From an uncultured Sphingobacteriales bacterium (GTDB lineage Bacteria; Bacteroidota; Bacteroidia; Chitinophagales; Chitinophagaceae), in assembly GCA_937871285.1 (NCBI GenBank), contig CALMQS010000082.1, positions 1-47,898 on the forward strand: DNA of 47,898 nucleotides, written 5' to 3'. A program made the translations under genes and the position numbers. Positions 7,702 to 16,141 of the stretch are shown here, piece by piece (the stretch's first letter is position 1; each line of letters starts with the position of its first letter). Under the pieces are notes generated by a model. That model saw only the letters and a program-made list of their open reading frames with translations, had not been told where the DNA came from and ran no database searches.

Positions 7702-10700
7702 TTAAATAAAATTAATATCTTCCAAAATGGTGGAAACAAAGCCAGACTTTATAGCTGTTTCTATTAAATAGGCTTCTTCATCAAACTCATCGGAAATTTC
7801 ATTTGCCAAAGCTTCATCAATTAACTCAAGTTCATCAAGCTCTTTAACGACTTTCATTAACCCATCCCAAACCAGTTGATTTCTCGGTCTTTTGTATGAA
7901 ATTTCCAAGTCAAATCTTGCACTATAAATCTTTCTTATCTCCTCTTCTGATACAGAATTGCACCAGCTTGGAAAATCCAAATCCTTTCCTAATGCCATAA
8001 CCCTATATGCAATATTAATTACGTCAATACCTGTTTCTTCAGACAGCATTTTAATTTGAGTCAGATATAGTTTTACAAAAATCAAAGGATCATCAGTTTC
8101 CTTTAGAAACCCTTTTTTGTTGATATGCTCTAAATCTAAATCCTTCATACTAAGTATGGAAGGCTTATACTCAAATTCCATATTGTAAACAAGAGGGACT
8201 TCTGTGATTTCTGTGATAGGTACGTCTTTGGGATCAACATCTAACTCAATTAATAATCGAGATGAAATTCTAAAGATGTCATAGCGCCTATGGCTAAGTA
8301 GTTTAATTATGTTTTCCTTGTGTTCAACCAGAGTGTCCTTATACTTTGCACTGATAATTGCCAACAATTTAACATACTTCAAAGAATATCCTTCCGAGTA
8401 TAACCTTTGAAGAATTTGATCAACAATTGATTTGCTTCGTGGATATCCTTCAAGAAATATTTCATACAAAGAATAATTGAAATCACTTGGCATTGTAAGT
8501 ATAAAGAATATGGCCTCAGCTAATAATGTCTCGTCACCTGTGCTTCCATTTACTTTTGGAGCATTATTATCTACAGGATGTGTTTTTAGCAATTCATTTC
8601 TAAACACAATAATTTCTTCATACAATATCTTTGAATCAACATTGTCTGAAAACAATTTCCAAATCTTCGGAGCATCTTTTACGAGAACTTCAAGTGCTTG
8701 GACATCGAGAGAAGTTATACTGTTGCTAAAATCATTTAATATCTTATTTTGGAATATAGCTTTTTCTTCAATTGTACTTAATAACTCAAAAGGTGCAATC
8801 TTACTACCCCCGTCGTAGAATGTAACCCATCCATATTTTTCTCCATTATTAATGGTTTTATACAAAATTTCTTTGACAATTTCTATTCTGCCCTTTTCTA
8901 TTAGTCCCTTTGCTATTGAGACTACCTCTCTGGGATCATGCCTGCCATTTGCAAGTATCTCAAGAATCTCGATGTCAGAAAATTCCTTTAGTATTTGGGT
9001 ATATAATCCTGCCCAATTAAAATTACGATCACCTTCTGCCTTTTTTTCTATTTTATTTAATTGTTTCCTTGTCTTTATTTCACTGGCTAAGGCTTGCATG
9101 GACAAAATTGTGCCATCATCCAGTTGCAATTCATCCGTTTTTGTTTCAGTATATCTGTCTTTTGTCTTAATCTTTCTATCAAGGCCTATGTCGCTTAAAT
9201 TAATATTCCTCTTGATAGTATAATCTTGAATTTCAAGTAAGTAATCATTTCTATGCTCAGTTATTGAATAAATATTGACTTCGCTAATTAATTCATTCAA
9301 TTCATCAATTGAAAGTGTCTCAGGATTATTAAATAGATTATACAAAAAGCTATTTCGTGCATAATGAACATTATCATATGCAAGAACAATCCTTGTAAAA
9401 AGTTTGACCACTATTTTCTTATACTGAGGAAGTGAGTTGGTAAGATAGCTTAAAAGAGTTTCCATGCAGTCTCCGAAATCAACCAAGCCTTCAAATAGAA
9501 AATATTGTAAAATATCAAAGCCGTTCCCGTATTTTAAAGATAGCGTGAGAATTTCTTTCGCAGGTGTATGTGATCGTGAGTTTACTTTTTCTCTGAGATG
9601 GTTGACTTTATTTAAGTAAAAGTCAATTTCTTTTGACATATCACTGTTAAACTGGTTTATCCATTCGGCAATGTAATCTAACTGATTATCATTCTCACCC
9701 CTTACATCAAGAGAAATATTCATAATGTGATTTAAAATGGCTTCCCCTTTGTCTTTCAAACCTAAATTGCACCATAATCGAATCTGTGCTATGCCTCTGT
9801 CTATCCTCTCATCAAGGTAGCCTTTCTCAAAAGCGTATGAATCAATTCTTTCCAACTGGGTTACACACCACGTTTTATTTAATCCTGATTTAGCGACCCA
9901 ATCAATTATCTCTTGTATGTGTTTGGTATTCCAATATGTTTTGTTCTTTTCCCATTCGGTGCTCAGTGTATTTAGTATTTCGCTGAAAATAAGAGCTGAT
10001 ATTTTAGAAGTAATCTTTAAGATTAAATTAATTAATAATGACTTATTCTCGGAAACCGAATAGTCATAGCCATAATCAGAATGCCCATAGTGAAATAGTT
10101 TAAGAAAATTCTCAAAACTTGAATAATAGCCTACCGCAGCATCTCTATAACTATGATATATGTAAGCATAGGATTTTCCTAATTCTGCAAAGGCATAATA
10201 AAATGCAGTTTTTGTATGCTTTCCTGTGTTAGGCAAAAAAAGCGTGGGAGAAGTTGCAAATTCTCTTGTCGTTATATAAAAAAATCTTGAGTAATCAAAT
10301 ATATAGTTCAATAAGTCAGCTTCATCCAACGAATAATCAGATTTTTCGACCTTATTTGGTGCCAAAAGATTTGTGAAAATTTGCTTCGCTACATCTATAT
10401 TTCGGCTACTAATAAGATTGACAATAAGCAGTCTTCTATTAATCGGATTATTCTCACCTATCTCCCAGTTTTGTAAGGAGTGAAGACAATGGCCGTAAAA
10501 GTCATTTTCGTTTGTAAGTTTACTTACTATATCAAAGTAGAAATAAAATAAGTCATACTTATCTTTTTCGTTAAGAATAATTTTTTCAAGAAGTCTTAAG
10601 TTTTCCCAGTTTCTTTTCCGAATACTAATACTCAGTATTGCTGACAAACACTCAGAGTATAAATCTCTTTTTTCTTCAGGCTGTACGTTTTCAATAGAGA

Positions 10701-13122
10701 TTTCTTTTATTGTCAGAAGAATTTTATCAATAGGAGTAAACAGGCAAGCCGCCTTAGTCCATTTCTTAATCAAATCAATTTCATCTATTTCTCGAAAAGT
10801 ATCACTATCATACCTTCTTGAATTTACAGACTTGGATTGATTCAAAATATAAGAGGGAGTGGCTCTTAGAAAAATATCATGTGCCAACTCTTCAAGTCCC
10901 TGGTCATGCAGAGTTACACAATAACTTAGAGCTTCCTTTTGTGAAACCAAAAGCTCTACATTATCGTAAACAAAAGAATTTGCCAAAGAAATTTTACCAA
11001 GTTGATGAAATGTTTCAAAGTATCCGCTTGGATTAAAATTTATATATCGTTGCTTTAGCTCAAATATTGAAATAAAACATCGAAACAAACAATAAATATC
11101 TTTGGCTTTGGAAGATGCATTAATTGAAAGTTGTATATCCTCTTTGATTAATTTATAGCTTCGATATTCAAACCATTGTTGTCGAAAATAGTCCTGAGAT
11201 ACATCCTGGCAGATTAGGGGAAATTCTTCAGCTTTAAAAAAATGATATATAACATTCCATTTGTATTCACTGTCAATTTGTTTAATTGATTCAGCTATTT
11301 TTAAATGAAAGGCTTTGTCAATCGATTTATCAAACAAACCTGTTAAAATATTCTTGGCTGTCTCATTTGTGAGAAATTCTTTGAAACTATTGTGAAAGAA
11401 CTGCCATGTAGTACCAATCTTGTAAAAATAGTTTTCCGATAGCCTATTAATTTTATATTGACTTTCCCTTGTAAGCTTCGGGAATGAATTTAGTATATCA
11501 ATATTAAAGAAAGAATGTCTAAGTCGAGAAAGTATTCCAAGTATTTCAATAAAATCTTCGTTTGTTTTATATGTATCCCAAAAGACCTTATACTCTTTGT
11601 AAATATCTCCGCTGAATATTCTCTGAGTTACAATTTCTTTCAGTGAGCCTTGACCTTTACTTCTTATTTCCTCAATAGTATAGCGAAGAAAAAGTGGATG
11701 TCCTTTTGTGTTTACATATAATTTTTCAAATAAGTCTTCTGATAAAGTTATATTATAAGAATGGAGAAGGGACTGAGTTTGAAGTTTAGATAAGGCCTTT
11801 ATATTGATAATACGACTTTCTTTCTCAAGGCTATCCTTGATTCTAACATTGAGTTTTTCCAAGTTTTCAATTGTTCGTGAACCTAAGAGGAAATACACAT
11901 TCTCTGGCACACTATCAGGTAAAGGAAGTATTCCGATCAAACTTTTTGAAACATCTTGTTCTCTTTCAATATGATCCAGACCATCAACTATAATTATGAC
12001 CTTTTCTTCTTCCCTTGATAGCTTATTAAGTTCATTATTGAAATGTTTCTGTAAATCTTCAAAATCATCAGTAGGAAGCCTATCTTGAATAGAATATTTG
12101 GCCTGCCTAATTTGAATCAAGATGTCATGTAAAAAAGTCTTGGCCTCACCTCTAAAACCAAACTCATAGCTCATGTCTGTATTCACATAAGCATAATATT
12201 TAAATATTCGATAGTTGCAATTTTGTAGCCATTTTGTCAATAAAGTGGATTTTCCTGAGCCTGCATTGCCTATCAATGAAATATATCCCTTTGAATAGCT
12301 TTTAAGGAGTGCCTCTAATCGATTAACTGTTTCATTAATGGACTGATAGTGATTTTCATCTACAAAAAATGAATGGGTATAGTAACTCTCATACCTATTT
12401 GAAAGCCCAAAATGATTTAAAAAATCTTTTTTGCTAAACTTAACATTTCCCTTCTGTGCTATTGTTTGGAAAATTTTTTTAGTGATATCTTGAATGTCAA
12501 TTCTTCGTTGTCTTTCAATATAAGAGTCAAACAGTTTGGGGACCTGATAATTAAAGACAAATGTCGTGCATTTAATAAACTCAATAAACTCGGAAGATGA
12601 GGATTTTGTTACCTCAATCATTTCTTGAAATACCGGCTTCCATTTGGCAGGCAGATTCTCGAAACTATATTTCCCATTTTTTATAGGAATCCAAAGGTTG
12701 TTCACAAATTCCTTAAATGAAGGCTTAGGTGTGCCAGCACAAGATTTAATTTTATCATTTTCTGAAGGGCTTTGCGTTGTGATAAACCTAATATCAATAA
12801 GCTTATTAACATTTGATGTTTTAATCCTTTTCCATCCAATAAACATACCTTCCAGTATGCTTTGTGTTTCAGAGGTAGTTAAAGTGTTATAGCTAAAAGA
12901 AGCCGAGTCAATGTTCTTAGTCTGAAATGCAAGAACAGATTTTTCTAAACCTATCAGGACATCATCAACTTTTCCAGCATTGTTACTTGCAAATTCAATC
13001 CACTCAATTTGGTTGCTATCATTTAATAGCGAATTATATATTTCTGTAGCAAATATGGAATACTGGAATTCATATCCCATTATTGCAGCAACTTCACCTG
13101 AACTCTTATTTAAATGAATCAC
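7702..13122 (-). CDS. Avs-like STAND NTPase with PD-(D/E)xK/Cap4-like N-terminal nuclease domain
   Basis: This very large cytoplasmic protein has 1806 residues from GTG; an ATG at codon 15 is a possible alternative. Residues 1 to about 200 carry an acidic residue (E40/E43), KVD53-D54 and Q67-T-K69, the spacing of PD-(D/E)xK nucleases of the DUF4297/Cap4 type. A P-loop GNAGSGKST (285-293) and Walker B VIIIVDGLD (about 375-383) define a STAND NTPase. A winged-helix-like part with FFHNSFKEFL follows. The remaining roughly 1,100 residues look like helical repeats, the usual sensor part. The layout and size match antiviral Avs proteins, which sense a phage protein and then cut DNA. I cannot assign an Avs class. 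It is the last gene of a leftward trio and visibly AT-rich. Confidence 0.82.
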   Translation of the reverse strand: MIHLNKSSGEVAAIMGYEFQYSIFATEIYNSLLNDSNQIEWIEFASNNAGKVDDVLIGLEKSVLAFQTKNIDSASFSYNTLTTSETQSILEGMFIGWKRIKTSNVNKLIDIRFITTQSPSENDKIKSCAGTPKPSFKEFVNNLWIPIKNGKYSFENLPAKWKPVFQEMIEVTKSSSSEFIEFIKCTTFVFNYQVPKLFDSYIERQRRIDIQDITKKIFQTIAQKGNVKFSKKDFLNHFGLSNRYESYYTHSFFVDENHYQSINETVNRLEALLKSYSKGYISLIGNAGSGKSTLLTKWLQNCNYRIFKYYAYVNTDMSYEFGFRGEAKTFLHDILIQIRQAKYSIQDRLPTDDFEDLQKHFNNELNKLSREEEKVIIIVDGLDHIEREQDVSKSLIGILPLPDSVPENVYFLLGSRTIENLEKLNVRIKDSLEKESRIINIKALSKLQTQSLLHSYNITLSEDLFEKLYVNTKGHPLFLRYTIEEIRSKGQGSLKEIVTQRIFSGDIYKEYKVFWDTYKTNEDFIEILGILSRLRHSFFNIDILNSFPKLTRESQYKINRLSENYFYKIGTTWQFFHNSFKEFLTNETAKNILTGLFDKSIDKAFHLKIAESIKQIDSEYKWNVIYHFFKAEEFPLICQDVSQDYFRQQWFEYRSYKLIKEDIQLSINASSKAKDIYCLFRCFISIFELKQRYINFNPSGYFETFHQLGKISLANSFVYDNVELLVSQKEALSYCVTLHDQGLEELAHDIFLRATPSYILNQSKSVNSRRYDSDTFREIDEIDLIKKWTKAACLFTPIDKILLTIKEISIENVQPEEKRDLYSECLSAILSISIRKRNWENLRLLEKIILNEKDKYDLFYFYFDIVSKLTNENDFYGHCLHSLQNWEIGENNPINRRLLIVNLISSRNIDVAKQIFTNLLAPNKVEKSDYSLDEADLLNYIFDYSRFFYITTREFATSPTLFLPNTGKHTKTAFYYAFAELGKSYAYIYHSYRDAAVGYYSSFENFLKLFHYGHSDYGYDYSVSENKSLLINLILKITSKISALIFSEILNTLSTEWEKNKTYWNTKHIQEIIDWVAKSGLNKTWCVTQLERIDSYAFEKGYLDERIDRGIAQIRLWCNLGLKDKGEAILNHIMNISLDVRGENDNQLDYIAEWINQFNSDMSKEIDFYLNKVNHLREKVNSRSHTPAKEILTLSLKYGNGFDILQYFLFEGLVDFGDCMETLLSYLTNSLPQYKKIVVKLFTRIVLAYDNVHYARNSFLYNLFNNPETLSIDELNELISEVNIYSITEHRNDYLLEIQDYTIKRNINLSDIGLDRKIKTKDRYTETKTDELQLDDGTILSMQALASEIKTRKQLNKIEKKAEGDRNFNWAGLYTQILKEFSDIEILEILANGRHDPREVVSIAKGLIEKGRIEIVKEILYKTINNGEKYGWVTFYDGGSKIAPFELLSTIEEKAIFQNKILNDFSNSITSLDVQALEVLVKDAPKIWKLFSDNVDSKILYEEIIVFRNELLKTHPVDNNAPKVNGSTGDETLLAEAIFFILTMPSDFNYSLYEIFLEGYPRSKSIVDQILQRLYSEGYSLKYVKLLAIISAKYKDTLVEHKENIIKLLSHRRYDIFRISSRLLIELDVDPKDVPITEITEVPLVYNMEFEYKPSILSMKDLDLEHINKKGFLKETDDPLIFVKLYLTQIKMLSEETGIDVINIAYRVMALGKDLDFPSWCNSVSEEEIRKIYSARFDLEISYKRPRNQLVWDGLMKVVKELDELELIDEALANEISDEFDEEAYLIETAIKSGFVSTILEDINFI

Positions 13123-13152
13123 AGCTACGTTTTAATTCTTTTCGTTAAGGGA

Positions 13153-14460
13153 TTAATTTATACTTTTTAGTGAAACATCGCTTTCATCTAAACCGAACAT
13201 CTTCCATATACCACCAAAGGGACATAAAGGTGTTTCTTTAGCTTTTAACCAAGGGGAATCAATACACTTTTCGTCTATTGGCATTTTTCTTTGAGAAACC
13301 TTACAATTGTCAATCATACCACAAGCCTTTTTCCCTGAAAGTAATACTTCCTTCAAATGAAAAAATATTTCCAAAAAAGCTGGTTGTAAATTTTCCTCAT
13401 CCTCCTTCATTATTCTTGGTGCAGAGAACCATCTTTTTTTATCGAGATTATACAAATTAGGAGTACCTAATTTATCCTTTATTAGTCCATATTCCATAGA
13501 TAAAGCCCTATCTGCCCTGTATATTTCAAGAGGGAAGCATATATTTTGGCTTCTCAAATCATACCCCTGCTCTATTGTAGTAATGAGCCATTTTCTCTCA
13601 TTTTTAAAGACTTCATGGCCAAAGAGAATTGAAATTATTTTTATCAAATTGTCTTTTGCTTCGGCATAATTTTTTACAATGTCATAATTCACACCTTGTA
13701 GAAATTTCATTCCAAATTCATATATATCTTCTGCTCTCAAGGGCCTAAAAGATTCTTCTTTCATTTGTACAAGAAGGTCATAAAAAAGATGACCCGGATA
13801 GTGATACATTAATGAGAAGTCACACAAAGCATACACATATTCTTCGTTGCTACCAATCTCATCATAGATAAACTTTGAAACTTCCACCGCAATCATATAA
13901 GGGAAGATGTCATTGGGCTGCTCTTTATAATGCTTCTTCTGTGCAAGAAAAGCCATTGTTTCAACAATTCCCGCTGCACCAAATGTATATTCCGCATTTA
14001 ATCCTTTCGGTGTTGTTAAGTCGAGAAAAATAAAAAGTAGTTTACTTCCGGGAAAAATTTTCTCTATCTGCTGTGAAACTTCTCTTCGTATTCCCTTAAT
14101 AGTAAGATAACTTTGCTTTACAGCTTCTTTACTTCTTGGCATAAAATCTCCAAAAAGATAATTATACAAAATACCATTATCTAAAATAAATTGAGCACCT
14201 GATCCTTCTATTGGTAGACTGATTACTCCTTTTTTTAATTGCAGATTAGATATTGCTTGCCTTATTTGATCAAACTGATTCCAGGCTGAATTAATACCAA
14301 AAACAGTAGTTATATCTTGAATAAAATGCAAGTATTCGTGAAAAAATAGCTTCTGCTTGTTTTCCGGGAGCTTTTGAATGGAATCAAGATCATCAAGTAT
14401 GTGCAGGGTAATGCTAAAAAAAGAAATTTCGTATTGGCCTCTCACATAATTGTATCTCAT
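13153..14460 (-). CDS. Unknown protein with HExxH (zincin-like) motif, middle gene of the defence trio
   Basis: I do not recognise this 435-residue protein as a named family. Near the N-terminus it has FFH41-E42-Y-L-H45, the HExxH zinc-protease signature, inside a predicted helix. A possible third ligand is the Glu in GIVETMAF (about residue 168). The C-terminus has four spaced cysteines (C380, C386, C399, C413), which could hold zinc or an Fe-S cluster. There is no signal peptide or membrane helix, so it should be cytoplasmic. It lies 30 bases upstream of the STAND gene and 118 bases downstream of the FRG gene, all in the same direction. A protease-like effector or regulator in the same system is inference. 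The motif could also be coincidental. Confidence 0.7.
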   Translation of the reverse strand: MRYNYVRGQYEISFFSITLHILDDLDSIQKLPENKQKLFFHEYLHFIQDITTVFGINSAWNQFDQIRQAISNLQLKKGVISLPIEGSGAQFILDNGILYNYLFGDFMPRSKEAVKQSYLTIKGIRREVSQQIEKIFPGSKLLFIFLDLTTPKGLNAEYTFGAAGIVETMAFLAQKKHYKEQPNDIFPYMIAVEVSKFIYDEIGSNEEYVYALCDFSLMYHYPGHLFYDLLVQMKEESFRPLRAEDIYEFGMKFLQGVNYDIVKNYAEAKDNLIKIISILFGHEVFKNERKWLITTIEQGYDLRSQNICFPLEIYRADRALSMEYGLIKDKLGTPNLYNLDKKRWFSAPRIMKEDEENLQPAFLEIFFHLKEVLLSGKKACGMIDNCKVSQRKMPIDEKCIDSPWLKAKETPLCPFGGIWKMFGLDESDVSLKSIN

Positions 14461-14578
14461 AGTAGGTTAAATATAATCTCCGCAGAAAATAATTTATCTG
14501 CTAAAATACTTAGTTTTTCTCAATAATAGATAATTTCAAAGCTATCCATGTATCTAAAAGTCAACCGATTAAGCTATT

Positions 14579-15504
14579 TTACGCTTTTATTCTCATTCTC
14601 TCATTCACCGAATAATCCTTTGAAACTCTTTTTTGGTGCTCCACAATTCCCTCAAATCCGGGAAAAAGTTTCATTTCATTTATTCCTAAATTATCTAAAG
14701 CATTCAATGTTAGGTAGCAGTCGGTGTGTGGTATTAGAAGCTTGAGTATTAAATTCCCAGCCGGAAAACTCTTAGAATTGTTTTGCAAGTACTCGTCTAA
14801 CGGTATTTGGTCATCTTCAGGTGAAACGAGTTTCCTCACTGAAAATAAACCCTCTTGAGCTCTCAGGTTTTCATTCCCAGAATAAATAGGCCTTATTAAT
14901 TCAAGATTCTTGTCAAGATACCCTTGCCCAGCAGAAACACAAGTATGATTTAAAAAGTAGACTGTAAAGTGATCCTTTTCAGAATAATTGTTTAATGCTC
15001 CTATAGCAGCAAAAAAAAGTGCTGTGTATATATTATAGCTCCAGTCTAATAATCTGGTTGGTAATCCATAGTGTTGTGCTAATGCTGCTACTTCATATAG
15101 CTCTGGAATCATCCAAGGTTTATCGTTATATTCAATCTCCCAATGAACAGGGTCTGAATGTCTGCTGACAATTCCATCTCTCCAAATTGCTATATCAGGA
15201 ATTTTCAACCCTTGAATGTCCGAATTAATATAAAATTCTCTCAATACCCTGAGTTCCCTTGTATAAGTTACGTGCCTATCTATTTTATAGTTTGGATTTA
15301 CAATCCTATAACCTGAAATATCTTCAAGAACCTTTCTGTTATTTTCTCTACAACCAGATGGTATTAGTTTATATTTAAGACTTCCTTCACCTCTAAAAAT
15401 ATAATCATTCAAGTCAATACCCTTCTGAGCCAACTTAATAGGATTTGTAAGTCAAATAGTTCTTCGACAGAGGCTAAAGGAACTTCTTTATACGCATCAA
15501 ACAT
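14579..15504 (-). CDS. FRG-domain protein, first gene of the trio, apparently frameshifted near the 5' end
   Basis: The main frame (14579-15433, 284 residues from a TTG) carries the FRG hallmarks: YIFRGEG near the start and ALAQHYGLPTRLLDWS...ALFFAA in the middle. FRG domains have unknown biochemistry and occur in defence loci. An in-frame stop sits 8 codons above the TTG. In another frame an ATG at 15504 encodes MFDAYKEVPLASVEELFD, a typical FRG leader. Adding one base at about 15445-15450 would join the two as VEELFD-LTNPIKLAQKG. A good promoter (15520-15550) ends just above this ATG, so 15504 is the likely original start. Loss of a base, a programmed -1 shift or a sequence error are all possible. 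Confidence 0.75.
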
Positions 15505-15519
15505 ATCAACAGTTTTGGG

Positions 15520-15550
15520 CAAAAATATTGGTATAGTTTGCCGATATCAA
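15520..15550 (-). promoter_or_regulatory. Promoter of the FRG/HExxH/STAND operon
   Basis: On the minus strand, TTG (15548-15550) is followed by 20 bases and then TATTTTTG (15520-15527). This is a good match to the Bacteroidota -33/-7 consensus (TTG ... TAnnTTTG). The ATG at 15504 follows after 15 bases. No other convincing promoter is seen between the three genes. Confidence 0.5.
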
Positions 15551-15826
15551 TATTTTCTTGTCAGAAGCGTATAATCTGGGTTAGTCCAAAAAGCTAAAAT
15601 GAGTAAATTATAGTTTACACTATCGGTGGAATGCGAAATGCTATAAAGTTCAACCGCAAAGAATTTCATTCTAAGCTTTAATATTGTTCAATAACCTTTT
15701 GTTAATTAAACAGTTGTATATCAAAACATTGAACTTCCATTTTCTGATATCAACCTCCTCAAATCCTTCAGAAAATAGTTCGAAAATTGTCCCGACAGGA
15801 CGACCTTTTCGAGGTCAAATCAAATC

Positions 15827-15870
15827 AATCCCTGTAAGTCTTAATTGATTTACAGGGATTTGTATTTTTT
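15827..15870 (+). terminator. Terminator-like hairpin with T-run
   Basis: AATCCCTGTAA (15827-15837) pairs perfectly with TTACAGGGATT (15850-15860), and TGTATTTTTT follows. It reads as a plus-strand terminator, yet no plus-strand gene precedes it here. It may be left over from a gene at the original insertion site. Confidence 0.5.
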
Positions 15871-16027
15871 CACCTGTCAAATCATTTCAAAAAAAGCAAT
15901 ACCTGGATGAGTAAACAGGTGAGTGTTTTTCAGGCACAAACTTTGTACTCACCAAACCTCTCGCAATTCATTGTGATCCATTCTGTTATGTCAATTTTTA
16001 TGACATTTTTTGACTGGATTTGAGATG

Positions 16028-16093
16028 GATTCGAACCTGCGTCCTCAGAGGATTCGAAGCTGCGGACACCATGGTTCCGAAGTGCGGACTGAC
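16028..16093. repeat. Three 23-bp imperfect tandem repeats (GATTCGAAnCTGCG type)
   Basis: Units begin at 16028 (GATTCGAACCTGCGTCC), 16051 (GATTCGAAGCTGCGGAC) and 16074 (GTTCCGAAGTGCGGAC), exactly 23 bases apart. The first unit read backwards contains GGTTCGAATCC, the usual tRNA T-arm sequence. The array ends about 50 bases before the recombinase start. Confidence 0.6.
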
Positions 16094-16141
16094 AAAAGTG
16101 AAGAGTGAAAAATCATTTCAAAACCATTCAAAACAGATTGC

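Larger units (their letters stand above)
15551..16141. other. Non-coding mobile-element end region upstream of the integrase remnant
   Basis: This stretch of about 590 bases has no credible ORF. It contains a hairpin followed by a T-run (15827-15870), a small hairpin GACCT/AGGTC (15802-15815), a 14-base direct repeat AAATCATTTCAAAA (15879-15892 and 16110-16123), and three 23-bp imperfect tandem repeats (16028-16093). It lies just before a tyrosine recombinase remnant. I read it as a probable attachment or recombinase-binding region, without proof. Confidence 0.45.

Noticed and set aside
8477..12892. Plus-strand frames inside the STAND gene
   Set aside because: They have no family motifs, and the minus strand reads one uninterrupted domain series.
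16028..16093. CRISPR array
   Set aside because: Three imperfect units without unique spacers and no cas genes in the window.
16020..16095. Possible tRNA gene
   Set aside because: Only the T-arm-like word is present; I could not form the acceptor, anticodon and T stems, so no tRNA is called.
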